A stretch of 64,000 bases of DNA, from the NCBI GenBank assembly GCA_028278325.1, contig JANQEO010000063.1:124001-188000 (forward strand), given 5' to 3'. The notes below the pieces were generated by a model that worked only from the letters and a program-made list of their open reading frames with translations, was not told where the DNA came from and ran no database searches. A program made the position numbers and the translations under genes. The DNA comes from Candidatus Binatia bacterium (GTDB taxonomy: Bacteria; Desulfobacterota; Binatia; UBA1149; JAJCZL01). Each line of letters begins with the position of its first letter. The first letter of the stretch is position 1. Below, one piece after another: positions 1-10,500 of the stretch.

Positions 1-174
1 TGTGGCCGTCCGCATCGCGGCGAGGATGCGGCCAGTGGCCCGGGACGAATGCGTAGGGCGGAAAGCTAGCTTTCATGACGATAGCGACATCCTAGCGGGC
101 GAAGGCGGCGGCTTCGATTGCGCCGCGCGACGGCCGTTTGTAACTTACCCATGCCGGCGAGCGTCATACAGGTC

Positions 175-714
175 ATGAGCTTGATATCTCGAAGGAGCTT
201 CATCGTGATGGCGGGGGCAGCGGCCCTAGCTTGGGCTTTGCCGATACGCTTGCGGGCCTCCGAGAAAAGCTCCGTCGCAGGTGGCGCGGGGAAGAAGGTG
301 GACCCCTTGAACAAGCCTCTTTCCGGCTGGCGCGAGATCCTCGACGAGCCGAGCTACAAGGTAATGTTCGAGGAGGATACCGAACGCCCCTTCTCCAGTT
401 CCCTCAACGACGAGAAGCGAGAAGGAACCTTCGTGTGCGCCGCCTGCTTCCTGCCACTGTTCGAGTCCGAGACCAAGTTCGACAGCGGCACGGGGTGGCC
501 GAGCTTCTGGGCTCCCATAGAAGGGCATATCGCGACCAAGACCGACTACCGCTTGTTGTTCCCGCGCACCGAGTATCATTGCGCCCGCTGCGGCGCGCAT
601 CAGGGCCATGTTTTCAACGACGGTCCGCCGCCGACGGGACAGCGTTGGTGCAACAATGGTCTGGCCATCCGTTTCGTGCCCAAGGGGGAATCTTTACCGG
701 AGTTGAGATCGTGA
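175..714 (+). CDS. msrB: Exported peptide-methionine (R)-S-oxide reductase MsrB
   Basis: Reduces methionine-R-sulfoxide in proteins. The chosen ATG gives MSLISRRSFIV, a twin-arginine signal (SRRSFI) followed by an Ala-rich hydrophobic stretch and a likely cleavage after RLRA, so the enzyme should act in the periplasm. In-frame starts at 118 (TTG) and 151 (ATG) would only push the Tat motif inward. The mature part is a full MsrB domain: zinc-binding CAAC and CARC pairs, GTGWPSFW, HCARCGAHQGHVF, and the catalytic Cys in RWCNNGLAIRF. Its TGA overlaps the GTG of the following msrA, which implies translational coupling. Family assignment is firm; Tat export is inferred from the motif. Confidence 0.95.
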   Translation: MSLISRRSFIVMAGAAALAWALPIRLRASEKSSVAGGAGKKVDPLNKPLSGWREILDEPSYKVMFEEDTERPFSSSLNDEKREGTFVCAACFLPLFESETKFDSGTGWPSFWAPIEGHIATKTDYRLLFPRTEYHCARCGAHQGHVFNDGPPPTGQRWCNNGLAIRFVPKGESLPELRS

Positions 715-1343
715 AGGCTTTGGCCGGTTTCGCATTGTTCGTGTCTTTGTTGCTGGCTGCCGACCACGTCGGCGCCGAGTCGTCTCAGAAGGGAGCTGAT
801 TCTTCCGGGTCGGAAAGCATGGCCAAAGCGACTTTCGCCGGCGGGTGCTTCTGGTGCATGGAGCCGCCCTTCGACAAGCTCGACGGTGTGGTGTCCACGA
901 CCTCGGGATACTCCGGCGGCGACAAGGTCAATCCTACCTATAAGGAAGTCTCGGCGGGCGGCACCGGTCACACGGAAGTCGTCCAGATAGTGTTCGATCC
1001 TGGCAAGATCGGCTACGCCGAGTTGCTCGAGGTATTCTGGCGCAACATCGATCCAACCACGTCCGACCGCCAGTTCTGCGATGTCGGAGATCAGTACCGT
1101 TCAGCGGTGTTCTACCATGACGGCGAGCAGGAGCGCTTGGCCGAGGAATCCAAGCAGGCAATCGAGGATTCGGGACGGCTGCCCGGGCCCGTTGTTACGG
1201 AGATAACGGAATTCGGAGGCTTCTGGCCTGCCGAGGACTATCACCAGGACTACTACGAGAAGAACCCCATCCGCTACAAGTACTACCGCTACCGTTGCGG
1301 CCGCGACCAGCGGCTGGAAGAGCTCTGGGGCAAGGACGACTGA
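711..1343 (+). CDS. msrA: Exported peptide-methionine (S)-S-oxide reductase MsrA
   Basis: Reduces methionine-S-sulfoxide and so complements the adjacent MsrB. The open frame extends upstream to 231 inside msrB, but the real start is the GTG at 711, overlapping the msrB stop (GTGA). From there the protein begins with a Sec-type signal (MKALAGFALFVSLLLA, cleavage near VGA|ES). The MsrA signature GGCFWCMEPPF carries the nucleophilic Cys, followed by the GYSGG and GHTEVVQI motifs and QFCDVGDQYRSAVF. Total length is 210 aa, with about 180 in the catalytic domain. The two genes form a coupled exported methionine-repair operon. Confidence 0.95.
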   Translation: MKALAGFALFVSLLLAADHVGAESSQKGADSSGSESMAKATFAGGCFWCMEPPFDKLDGVVSTTSGYSGGDKVNPTYKEVSAGGTGHTEVVQIVFDPGKIGYAELLEVFWRNIDPTTSDRQFCDVGDQYRSAVFYHDGEQERLAEESKQAIEDSGRLPGPVVTEITEFGGFWPAEDYHQDYYEKNPIRYKYYRYRCGRDQRLEELWGKDD

Positions 1344-1388
1344 GGCGCGCTCCGGCGGCCCCGTCGAAGCAGCCGGCAGTTCGAATCC

Positions 1389-3410
1389 TCAGCCGTGCTC
1401 TTCGCTCTCGCTCCGGGACCGTCTCGGTGCAAGGCGCAACCCCGGGAACATCCACTCGAGCATGCCCGCGATGCCGGGCGATCGCTCGCGGTGCTCTCGG
1501 GCTTCTCCACGCGCGGCGGCGGTGTCGGGGAACAGCCGGTACATGACGCTCATCCAGGCGTCCATCGCACCGGGAGCGAGGAACTGCGCAGCCTCGCCGA
1601 GCAGGCCGACCCAGAGTGCGACACGCTTGGGCCGCTTCTCGATCGCGCGACAAACCAAATCAGCTCCCTGGGCGGGTGTAAGCGCGTATGCGACATCCCA
1701 TAGCTTGGTGGGGGCGGCCATGGCGGTGCGCACCAGAGGCATGTAGACGGTGGTGATGTCCACACCGTCACCGAGGAGCTCGGACGCGGCCGAGCGCGAG
1801 AAGGCATCAAGGGCGGCTTTCGATGCCAGGTATGCCGAGAAGTTCGGACCGCTCGTCTGCACACCCATCGTGGACACATTGACGATGTGCCCGTCGCGGC
1901 GTGCGCGCATGCCCGGAACGAAAGCGAGGATCAGCTTGAGCGCCCCGAAGTAGTTCAGCGCCATCGTGCGCTCGTAGTCGTGGAATCGCTCGTATTCGAG
2001 TTCGAGTGAACGACGGATGGAGTGTCCGGCGTTGTTGACGAGTACGTCGACGTGCCCGACGTCGGTCAGCACGAGCTTGGCGAGGTCGTCGCAGGCGTCA
2101 GGATCCGTCAGATTCGCCGTGTAGATATGGGCCCGGCCACCGGTTTTTTCTATCGCGGACTTGGCGGTTGCCAGGCGCTCGGCGGAACGGGCTACCAGAA
2201 CCACCTCGGCGCCCGCCGCCCCCAGCTTGATCGCGGCGGCGCGCCCGATGCCTGCGGAAGCTCCGGTCACCAACACGACTTTGTCGCGCACGGCTCGTTT
2301 CAATGCCGGACGAAAGCGCGTATCGGCGTCGAGGTTTTCTTCCCAGTAGTGCCAGAGCCGATCGGCATAGGTCTCGAGTGGCGGCACGTCGATCCCCGTT
2401 CCCGCGAGTGCAGCCGTCGTTTGCCGGCAGTCGAAGCGCGTCGGATGTAGCGCCATCATCACGACACGCGCGGGGACACCGAACTCGAACTGCAGTACTT
2501 CACCGACGGTTCGTGCCGGGGCGTCGACGGCTATCCTCCTCAGTACGCCGGGCAGACGCTCGGCCAACTCGGTATCGATCTGCACGGCCAGGTGGGGTGC
2601 GCGTGCAGCGCGGGCGAAGACGTTGATGGTGTCGCCCGCATTGAGCGGGTCCGGGTCGACCAGGTGAAAGGTCTTGCCGTCGAGCCCGTCGGCGTGGGCG
2701 ATATGATCGATGGCGCGAGCCACGAAATCGACCGGTACGATGTTGACCTGTCCACCGCTGATCCCGACCAAAGGCAGTCCAGGAGGCAGCGCAGCACCCA
2801 AGCGCTGGAGAAGGCTGAAGAAGTAGTAGGGGCCGTCGATCTTGTCCATTTCGCCGGTCTGCGAGTGACCGACGACGATGCCGGGCCGGTAGATGCGCCA
2901 AGGCACTCGGCAGTGCCGCCTGATAACTGCTTCTCCGCCATGCTTGCTGTGAAAGTACGGGTCGCCGAGGCCCGTTGCTTCGTCGAACATGTCCTCGTGG
3001 AACAAGCCCTGGTAGCGACCGGCGGCGGCGATAGAGCTGATGTGGTGGAAGCGTTCGCACTCGATGATGTTGGCAAGCTGGACGGCGTGGCGGGTGCCGC
3101 GCACGTTGGCGGCGTCGAGGCTCCTCGAGTCGGCGGTCATGTCGTAGAGTGCTGCGAGATGGAAGAAGTGGCTAACGCGCCCGCTCAGCTCATCGAGTAG
3201 TGACCGGTCGACACCCAGAAGTGATTGGCGAAGATCTCCGATGACACCGACGACGCGATCGTCGCCCACACCCCAGCGTTCACGCAGCGCCGCAAGCCTG
3301 TCGAGCGAACCCTCGCGTACCAGTGTATACACGCGGCCGCCACGGGAGAGCAGCAGCTCGACCACGTGGCGTCCGATGAATCCTGTTGCGCCGGTAACGA
3401 AGTAGTCCAC
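1389..3410 (-). CDS. Two-domain alcohol-forming fatty acyl-CoA reductase (SDR-SDR)
   Basis: Likely reduces long-chain acyl-CoA via the aldehyde to a fatty alcohol with NADPH, a wax-ester precursor step. The 673-aa protein has an N-terminal extended SDR domain (TGATGFIGR near residue 7, HLAALYDM, catalytic Tyr-Lys in YFHSK) and a C-terminal classical SDR domain from about residue 380 (TGASAGIG, NNAGHSIRRSLELEYERFHD, YLASK). This order and length match the Marinobacter Maqu_2507-type reductase as I remember it, including the NIVPVDFV and GPYYFF segments. It stands alone on the minus strand between msrA and a GST-like gene. A ketoreductase or epimerase fusion is possible but less likely. Confidence 0.85.
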   Translation of the reverse strand: MDYFVTGATGFIGRHVVELLLSRGGRVYTLVREGSLDRLAALRERWGVGDDRVVGVIGDLRQSLLGVDRSLLDELSGRVSHFFHLAALYDMTADSRSLDAANVRGTRHAVQLANIIECERFHHISSIAAAGRYQGLFHEDMFDEATGLGDPYFHSKHGGEAVIRRHCRVPWRIYRPGIVVGHSQTGEMDKIDGPYYFFSLLQRLGAALPPGLPLVGISGGQVNIVPVDFVARAIDHIAHADGLDGKTFHLVDPDPLNAGDTINVFARAARAPHLAVQIDTELAERLPGVLRRIAVDAPARTVGEVLQFEFGVPARVVMMALHPTRFDCRQTTAALAGTGIDVPPLETYADRLWHYWEENLDADTRFRPALKRAVRDKVVLVTGASAGIGRAAAIKLGAAGAEVVLVARSAERLATAKSAIEKTGGRAHIYTANLTDPDACDDLAKLVLTDVGHVDVLVNNAGHSIRRSLELEYERFHDYERTMALNYFGALKLILAFVPGMRARRDGHIVNVSTMGVQTSGPNFSAYLASKAALDAFSRSAASELLGDGVDITTVYMPLVRTAMAAPTKLWDVAYALTPAQGADLVCRAIEKRPKRVALWVGLLGEAAQFLAPGAMDAWMSVMYRLFPDTAAARGEAREHRERSPGIAGMLEWMFPGLRLAPRRSRSESEEHG

Positions 3411-3551
3411 GAAACGCCCCGCCTTTCGAGACTAGCACGTGCGCGCCTAGGGCCGCATCAGTTGTGAGGAGCACCCGCTTGGACCACCGTCGGCCGGGTG
3501 CCGGGACTCCGGCGTCATTTCCGGGATGGCATGTGGAGGCGTGCGATCGGC

Positions 3552-4478
3552 TCACACTCCCGGTATCACGCTCATGTCCTCGCGTGGGAAGTGCACGACC
3601 ACTTCGCCGGCTCTCTCGTCTCTCCTCTTGATGGCGATCTCGTAGACATCGGCGTAGACCAACTCACCGGCCACGGGATCCCTGGCAAAATCCTCCGGCA
3701 TGATCATGAGAGGGTCACCTTGCTTGCGCCGATTGGGATCGCCTGGATCGACCGACCAGTTGGAGGTGGGCTCGGAGCTACGTGCTATCTCGAGAGCTCG
3801 ACCCGAGTCGATCTCGCGGCGTTGACCGTGTCCGACCGACTGGAGGCGGTCGCACCAGTCCCGCACTGCGCTGAAAGGCTCGAGCAGACTCGACGACGAA
3901 GGCGAACCACGCTGTATGAACAAGACGGCGTGATGAACTGCAAGATCGGCGGCCGTCGGTGAAGTCCCGCAGAGAAACGGCCCCTTGGTGCTCAATTCCC
4001 TCTCGAGCAGATCGAGATGAGCGCGTAGTTGGTCGAGTTTGCCGGGCATGATCATCTTCATCAGGTCACGGTTGAGGCCGCCGGGGATGATCTTGTCGCG
4101 ATCCTTCAGAAAATCTTCGTCGAACACGCTGTTATCGCTTCCAAAGAAGATAGCGACGACAATCGTGAAGATCGCATCGCCGAGCTTGGTCATGGCCGCC
4201 TGCGTTGCTTCCGTGCCGGCGGGAATCAGGGGCGGTTCGGGTTGCAAGCGGTCGAGGGTGCGAATGATGAGTTTGGTATCGCAATAGATGTCGGCGCCGA
4301 GTTGAAGGACGGGGGTCTTGCGATAGCCGCCGGTCAGAGCCGTCAGGTCGGGCTTCGGCATGATCACCGGGATCAGCACCGACTGCCACGCCATCGACTT
4401 CATGCCGAAGGCAAGGCGGATCTTTTCAGAGTAGGGTGAGAGTTCGTAGTGATGAAGAATGGACGTCTTGGTATCCAT
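3552..4478 (-). CDS. Glutathione S-transferase family protein with extra C-terminal domain
   Basis: The N-terminal 80 residues are a thioredoxin-fold GST domain (HHYELSPYSEKIRLAFG, then YRKTPVLQLGADIYCDT with the cis-Pro loop and the D-T pair that contacts glutathione). An all-helical GST-C part follows to about residue 215 (LCGTSPTAADLAVHH). The last 90 residues, with NWSVDPGDPNRRKQGDPL, are not standard GST and form an added small domain. There is no Cys or Ser at the CPYC position of glutaredoxins; the helix starts with SPYSEK. Substrate unknown. Confidence 0.8.
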   Translation of the reverse strand: MDTKTSILHHYELSPYSEKIRLAFGMKSMAWQSVLIPVIMPKPDLTALTGGYRKTPVLQLGADIYCDTKLIIRTLDRLQPEPPLIPAGTEATQAAMTKLGDAIFTIVVAIFFGSDNSVFDEDFLKDRDKIIPGGLNRDLMKMIMPGKLDQLRAHLDLLERELSTKGPFLCGTSPTAADLAVHHAVLFIQRGSPSSSSLLEPFSAVRDWCDRLQSVGHGQRREIDSGRALEIARSSEPTSNWSVDPGDPNRRKQGDPLMIMPEDFARDPVAGELVYADVYEIAIKRRDERAGEVVVHFPREDMSVIPGV

Positions 4479-4597
4479 CTCGACGAAGGTAGCGGCCCGC
4501 CCAGGCTATCGCACCTCCCGGGCTGTTCAGGATAGACCCGCGGTGGCGGCCCCGCTTCGTTTTGACAGGGCCCGCGATTTCGTGGGAACAAGATCAC

Positions 4598-6088
4598 GTG
4601 ACTGATGTGAACCCACCTCGAGCCTCGACCGTGCGCGACAAATCAGCCGCAGCCAGGGTGGGGAACTTTTTGAGTCGGACTCTGGTGCTTTCATGGATAG
4701 CGTTGCTGTTCGCTGTCTGCGTCATCGGCTGGAGGCCCCAGGCGCTCATGACTCTGGTGGGGTTGGCGCCGGTCTCAGACGCAGAACCGGCTACGCCGGC
4801 TTCCGACGATCCGGACTCGGCGCTCCTCGCGGCCGTTTCTAGTGGTGACGTTGCGGCCGCAGAAACGGCCCTGGCGCGTGGAGCCGATCCGGATGCGGCG
4901 ACCAGAAGGGGAGCGACGGCCCTGATCTTGAGCGCTGCAGCGGGACATCTTCAGATCGTCGAGCTGTTGTTGGACCGGGGTGCGTCCGTCGACAAGCCGG
5001 ACCGTGCGGGAAGGACGGCACTCTTGCGTGCGGTGGCCCGCGGCAACGATAGGGTCGTAGAGCGTCTTCTCGAGTCCGGAGGGTCCACCTCCATCAAGAG
5101 CCGCAGTGGTCTTACGCCGCTACACGTGGCCGCGCTCGGCCGTACCGACCTTCTCGATCGCATCGTCAGCGCATCTGACGAGCGCAATCCCCGTGACAAC
5201 GCCGGACGTACTCCCTTGCACCTGGCGGTGAAGCGCGGGCGCATGGAAAACGTGAGACTGTTGGTCGAAAGCGGCGTGGAGCCCAATATCGCCGATGTTT
5301 GGCGTCATACGCCGCTCATGCTCGCAGCCTCGATGAAGATGCGCCGGGCCATCACGCTACTCCTCGACGCCGGCGCCAATCCGCTGTCCACCGACATCGA
5401 AGGACGAACCGCTTTCGATCATTCCCTCTCTGCAGCCGACTATCAGGGTTTCCACGCCATGGCGGCATATTGCGTCCGGCTCGGCTTGGGCGACGCGTGC
5501 GGCGGCTTCGAACGGGTGTCCCAAGTTCTCTTGACCACCCAGTACGACCAACGACTCTATGCTTTGGTCCAGGAGGAGAAGCGGCAGGGTCGCTACCAAC
5601 CCGTCTCGTATCTGCACGCGGCGGTTTCCCTCGGCCTTCGCGATCTCACACTCGGATTACTCGCAGCCGGCGCGGATCCCCATGTGCGAGACAGCAACGG
5701 CCTCACCCCTTTGCACCGGGCTGTCGAGCGTTCCGATCGGGAACTCGCCCGGCACCTCATCCTTGCCGGTGCCGACGTCAACGCTCGGGTTGTGAACGAT
5801 CGGCAGCGCCGCAACTGGACTCCCTTGATGATTGCGGCCTCAGCGGGAAGTGCCGAGCTCGTCGAGCTGCTAGCCGCCAACGGCGCCGAACTCGACGCAC
5901 GAAGTACTACCGGACGCACAGCGCTGTTCTTTGCAGCCGCCGATAGGCGCAACCCGGCTGCGGGCCGATTAGTCGCCGTAGGTGCGAATACTGACATCAG
6001 GGATGAGCTCGGCCTCGATGCTCACGCCATCAGACGATTGATGAGATCGGCAGTGGAAGACGGTCGTGCATCTGAGGGAAAACGCTGA
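4598..6088 (+). CDS. Membrane-anchored ankyrin-repeat protein
   Basis: About 496 aa. A transmembrane segment (TLVLSWIALLFAVCVIGW, near residues 28-45) precedes about ten ankyrin repeats in two blocks, recognisable by GATALILSAAAGHLQIVELLLDRGA, GRTPLHLAVKRG and GLTPLHRAVERSD units. A non-repeat spacer at 5410-5600 separates the blocks. Ankyrin repeats bind protein partners; no enzymatic domain is visible. The frame is open from a TTG at 4562, but GTG at 4598 gives a shorter leader; neither has a strong ribosome site. It ends 3 bases before the next gene, so the two are probably co-transcribed. Confidence 0.85.
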   Translation: MTDVNPPRASTVRDKSAAARVGNFLSRTLVLSWIALLFAVCVIGWRPQALMTLVGLAPVSDAEPATPASDDPDSALLAAVSSGDVAAAETALARGADPDAATRRGATALILSAAAGHLQIVELLLDRGASVDKPDRAGRTALLRAVARGNDRVVERLLESGGSTSIKSRSGLTPLHVAALGRTDLLDRIVSASDERNPRDNAGRTPLHLAVKRGRMENVRLLVESGVEPNIADVWRHTPLMLAASMKMRRAITLLLDAGANPLSTDIEGRTAFDHSLSAADYQGFHAMAAYCVRLGLGDACGGFERVSQVLLTTQYDQRLYALVQEEKRQGRYQPVSYLHAAVSLGLRDLTLGLLAAGADPHVRDSNGLTPLHRAVERSDRELARHLILAGADVNARVVNDRQRRNWTPLMIAASAGSAELVELLAANGAELDARSTTGRTALFFAAADRRNPAAGRLVAVGANTDIRDELGLDAHAIRRLMRSAVEDGRASEGKR

Positions 6089-6091
6089 ACG

Positions 6092-7582
6092 GTGAAGCAC
6101 CGTTGGTTGATACCCGATCTCTTGGTCGCCGCATGCTACGCGTGGCTGGCTGCATACCTCTGTGCTCGTTGGCCTTTGTCGACTCTGCCCGTGGTGATGG
6201 ACAACCAACTCTACTTTTTCGCCGCCGACCGTGTCGCCGACGGGATACCGCCGCACATTTCCTTGGTGGACCACAAGCATGCACTGTCGACGATGCTCAG
6301 CGGCTGGGCGACGGCGGCCGGTCGCGCAGCCGGCGTGGACGGAATGCTTGCGCCACGCTGCCTGAGCGTGGCGACGGCCTGCGCGAGCGTCGCAGGTCTC
6401 TGGTTCGCAGCATTGAAGCTGAGCGGCAGGCGCGTTCATGCTCACCTCAGTGCGCTTACCATGCTCGCCTTCGGTGACTTCTTCTTCCAGGCGGCTGCGG
6501 GCTACCGCCCCAAGGTCTTCATGGTCGTCTTCATCGTTGCCGCGCTGCTGGCGTATTTTCATCGGCGCTTCGTAACGGCCGGTGCGGTCTCTGCGGCGGC
6601 GTTTCTCTGCTGGCAACCCGCGGGGGTGGTGCTTGCCGGGCTGGGGGCGGGCCTGCTCCCGGGCCCACGTCCCCACCGCACTGTCTTGCACCTGGCGGCC
6701 GGTGCCTTGGTCGCAGTGCTGGCCTACCAGTCCTACTTCTTCTTCCACGGCGTGATGGGGGAGCAGCTCTACCAAACCTACGGTATGCATGCCGATGTCC
6801 GCCAGCACCGGATGCCGCCCATCGGCGAGAGCATCGACTTCCTCATCGCTCTCGGTCTGGCCCACCGCGACTTAGCCGGCCGTCTAATCGGTGTCTCCTT
6901 CCTGGTCGGCCTGGCTCTCGGTGGTCTGTGGGTGGTCAGCAGGCCGCTTCGTGCGTTGCGCATGGCGCGAGAAGGTTCGCCGTGGATCGGATTCTCTCTC
7001 GCCGCTGCCGGCGCAGTGGCGTTCACGATGATCGACCACCAGGCCTATCCCGACATGTTCGTGTTGCATCCTTTTATAGCCCTCGGTGTCGGGTGGCTGC
7101 TGGTCGTGTTTTGTGATCACGCCGCCGGTTCTCAAGGATACGCCCGGTTGATCCGCGTTCCGCTTCTCGGCCTGTGCATGGTCACGATGGCATTCGCAGT
7201 GAACGACCGCCGCGATCTGTTTCCCGTCGGAGGAGAGACGCGTGCTGACCAAGAGGCTGTAGCCAAACACATGGACCTGCTGGCGGAAGAGCACGGACCG
7301 GTGTGGGCCATCGGCTGTGTGCACCTACTCGCCTACCTACATCGCGACAACCATTCGAAGTTCGGGATGTTGCTGGACCCGCGTGTTGCCGAGTATGCGG
7401 TGCGCAGCGGCAACGGGTCTTTCCTGCCTCTCGAGAAAGGTGTCCCTCCGGGGGTGATCTTGGTGGCCCGAAGCGACGTGCGCGGCGTCGTCCCCTGGCT
7501 GGAAGACCGCTATGTCCTCAGAAACTACCCGATGTTCCGGAGCCGGGGGATCAACGTTTGGATCAGGCGAGATCCGGCTTAG
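6092..7582 (+). CDS. Polytopic membrane protein, GT39/ArnT-like glycosyltransferase candidate
   Basis: 496 aa from a GTG that follows the ankyrin gene by 3 bases, preceded by GAGGG. About ten hydrophobic helices follow an early loop (DNQLYFFAADRVADGIPPHISLVDHKH) of the kind seen in GT-C mannosyltransferases, where acidic residues in the first extracytoplasmic loop are catalytic. The C-terminal 100 residues are soluble. This suggests transfer of a sugar from a lipid carrier, but the similarity is only architectural. The stop overlaps the stop of the convergent ATPase gene (shared TTAG). Confidence 0.6.
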   Translation: MKHRWLIPDLLVAACYAWLAAYLCARWPLSTLPVVMDNQLYFFAADRVADGIPPHISLVDHKHALSTMLSGWATAAGRAAGVDGMLAPRCLSVATACASVAGLWFAALKLSGRRVHAHLSALTMLAFGDFFFQAAAGYRPKVFMVVFIVAALLAYFHRRFVTAGAVSAAAFLCWQPAGVVLAGLGAGLLPGPRPHRTVLHLAAGALVAVLAYQSYFFFHGVMGEQLYQTYGMHADVRQHRMPPIGESIDFLIALGLAHRDLAGRLIGVSFLVGLALGGLWVVSRPLRALRMAREGSPWIGFSLAAAGAVAFTMIDHQAYPDMFVLHPFIALGVGWLLVVFCDHAAGSQGYARLIRVPLLGLCMVTMAFAVNDRRDLFPVGGETRADQEAVAKHMDLLAEEHGPVWAIGCVHLLAYLHRDNHSKFGMLLDPRVAEYAVRSGNGSFLPLEKGVPPGVILVARSDVRGVVPWLEDRYVLRNYPMFRSRGINVWIRRDPA

Positions 7583-10500
7583 GCGACCAGAGACGCCCGG
7601 CTCATCGAGCCTCGCAGCGTCTCGAGTTCATCCAACTCTCGTCCCAAGCCCAATGAGGAGAACGCCTCATGCGCGAGAGTGAGCCAGTCTTCCGCTCCCA
7701 GCCGTTCGATCTCGGCATGTGATCTTGATCCTGCCCGAGCTTGCCAAACGTCGCGATAGATGCGCCCCAGCTCGGCAACTTCGCCGAGCCGCTTACCCGT
7801 ATCGATCGCGCGTTGCCAGAGGCCCACGGCGTGTCTTCCTTGACCCAGCAGCCAGTAGAGCCTGGCTGCGAGCCTCAGAGTTTCGGTCGCATCCCTCGCG
7901 ACCATTTTGGCGCTCGACAGCGCGGCTCTGGCAACCCGTCTAGACTTCAATGCGAGTGCTACCCCGGGTCTTTCCCCCGCCCGAGCCAAGGCCTCGATCT
8001 CGCCGAGGACGAGCTGCAGCCGTGCCACGTTGTAGGCTCCCGAATAGAAGGGAAAACTGACTCCACTCGTGCGGGAGAGCAGGGACTCCAGGGTAGCTAT
8101 TGTCTCCTGCGCCCTTCCCATGTCGCCCAGGAGGCACTCCACCTTCGTCAGCATGCTGAGCGCAAGAACCCTGATCTGATCTTCATCGCGGAGATCATGC
8201 CAGAGCTGCGCGGCGTCCTTCGCTTCTTCCAGGCGTCGCTGAGCGACCAACAAATGAGCGCGCGTGCCGTACGCGTTCGAGTTGGCGAATTCGTAGCCCC
8301 AGCGGTCGGCAATCTCGGTGAACTTGGCCGTCTGCCCTTTCGCGACTTCGTACCTTCCTTGATGGATGTTGCGCTCGCAGTTGAGACCTAGATAGACATC
8401 CGCATCCCAGGCGAAGCCGCGTCTGAGGCCTTCATCAAGGAAGGCCGGCTCGATGTCGTGGTCAGTCGACCAGTCGCCTTCCAGGAAGCGTACGACGAAC
8501 GCCATTGATTCGTATAGGAAGCGATCCGTCGAGGAGCCCTCGATCGCTAAGCGCTTGGCCAGCCCGAGGAATCTATGACTCGGCCCGAACGACAGGCCGG
8601 AGAACGCAAAGAAGGCCCCTGCTGATGCCAGTATGCCGGCGGCATTGTCGACGCTCGACGGATCGAGGTGCCCGACATGACGGATAGCTGCGATGTTGTC
8701 GAAGACGCGCCTTTCGTGGTCGGCAATGTTTTGCGCGCGGCACCGGTTGTACATCAGCTCGAACAGCGCACGGTCGCGATCATCGCATGCGGGCTTGTTG
8801 TGGCCGAACCTCCCCGTGTACAGACCTGCAAGCACAAGAGGGAGATCGAGCGCGAACTTGATGTAGACAGGTACGCCTGTGGTGGGTACCCACTCTCCGT
8901 AGAGCCGCAACGCCGAATTGAAGTGTTCGATGCTGTCGCTGAGGCTGCCGGTGTTCAGCAGTGCTATGGCGATGTTGCGTTCCAGCCGCGCCTCGGTGTC
9001 TTTGTCTCCTCCCTCTCCGTGTAGCGTCTTGTGGATCCGGTGAGCTTCCTCGAAGAAGTATAGGGCTTCGCCCGACGCTGCTGCCTGAGCGGCTAGCTCA
9101 CCTGCTTTGAGAAGGTAGTCAGTGGCTTTCTCCCATGAACGCGCATGGGTGTAGTGATAGGCGAGCATCCCATAGTATTCGCTGAGACGCTCCGGGAACT
9201 CCGTTTCGATAGCCTGCGCGCAGCGCAGATGCAGAGCCTCTCTAGTGTTCTCGTCGATCGAGGAGTGAAGAATTTCCTGGGTCAACGCGTGCTCGAACGA
9301 CAACACTGGATCAGTCGTAAGTCGCTCTATCCGGACCGACGATGTGGACCTGGAGCTCTCCGCCCGTATGAATCTCTCTGCCTGAAGCTTGTCGACTATC
9401 GCGTCGAAGTTCGTCTCTTCGGGTAGCATTCGCGCGAGAACACGAGGATGGAACCGACGTCCGATTACCGCTGCCGTGACGAGAGCGTCACGCGAGGCAG
9501 AGTCCAGCTGGTCAGCCCGTGACATGAGAGTCTCGGTCAGGGTGCCGTAGGCGCGGGCGGCATCCAGGTCCTTGGTCACGATAGCTGCACCGTCGCTGAC
9601 GGCTACGGCATCGAATCTCAGCAACGACCTCACTATCTCGGAGACATAGAAGGGGTTGCCCTCAGCCTTGCGCCGGATCAGGGCTGCAACTTCGTGTGGC
9701 AACTCGTCGACTCCCAGGAGTTGCCGGGCCAGGACCAGCGCGTCTTGCTCATCGAGACGCCCGACTCTTACGTCGAGCACGTGCATTCGGTAGTGCTCGC
9801 GAGCGGTGCTCGCAATCTGGCCGCTGGTATCCGAGAAGCCGGGTCGGCAAGTGCACAGGATCAAGAGCGGGTGGGTTTCGACCAGGGGGATCAGCGATTC
9901 GAGTAGTGCTAAGGTCGAGTGATCCGCCCAGTGGAGGTCTTCGATTACGAGGAGGCTCGGTGTTCTCCTCGCTTGCTCGGCCACGATCTCCGCTACGGTA
10001 TGGTGGATATGCCGCTCGAGCGCTGCGCCCTCCACCCCTGCGGTGTCGGCTTCTGATAGTTCCCTCGAGCTCAGCCCGAGCATCCTTGCGAGCACGCTTG
10101 GTGCAGCGTCGTCGTCACGCTCGAGCATACGCCGGCAGAAGTGCTCCAGCGTTTCCGCTTGCGCCGTGGTGGAGGGTTCCTGTCCGAGTCGGGCCCACGT
10201 CCGGAGGATTTCTGCGAACGGTTCGAAAGGCGGCTTTGCCTCCGTTGCCACGCAGTGTCCTATGGAACACCAAAGACCCCGGCCCCTGGCCGCCGCCATC
10301 ACCGTTTCCACCAGCCGCGATTTTCCGACTCCGGCGTCGCCCTCGAGCAGAGCCAGGCCTCCATCACCTCGCGCAAGTTTCTCGAGCCGTGACTCCAAGA
10401 CGGTGATCTCGCTATGCCTGCCGACTATCGGGACTTCTTGCCCGTCGTCCGTCGCTGCGTTCGAGTCGCCGAGACTGCTGGCGACTCGTGCTTTCAGAGC

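Noticed and set aside
231..710. Upstream extension of the msrA frame
   Set aside because: It runs through msrB in another frame and has an Arg-rich, low-information product; the GTG at 711 gives a signal peptide and coupling.
1377..1396. GTTCGAATCC resembling a tRNA T-loop
   Set aside because: The flanking bases do not pair as a T-stem and no acceptor, D or anticodon arms can be built; it lies in a short gap between two genes.
5969..6865. 298-aa minus-strand ORF
   Set aside because: Antisense shadow of the ankyrin and membrane-protein genes, with no family character.
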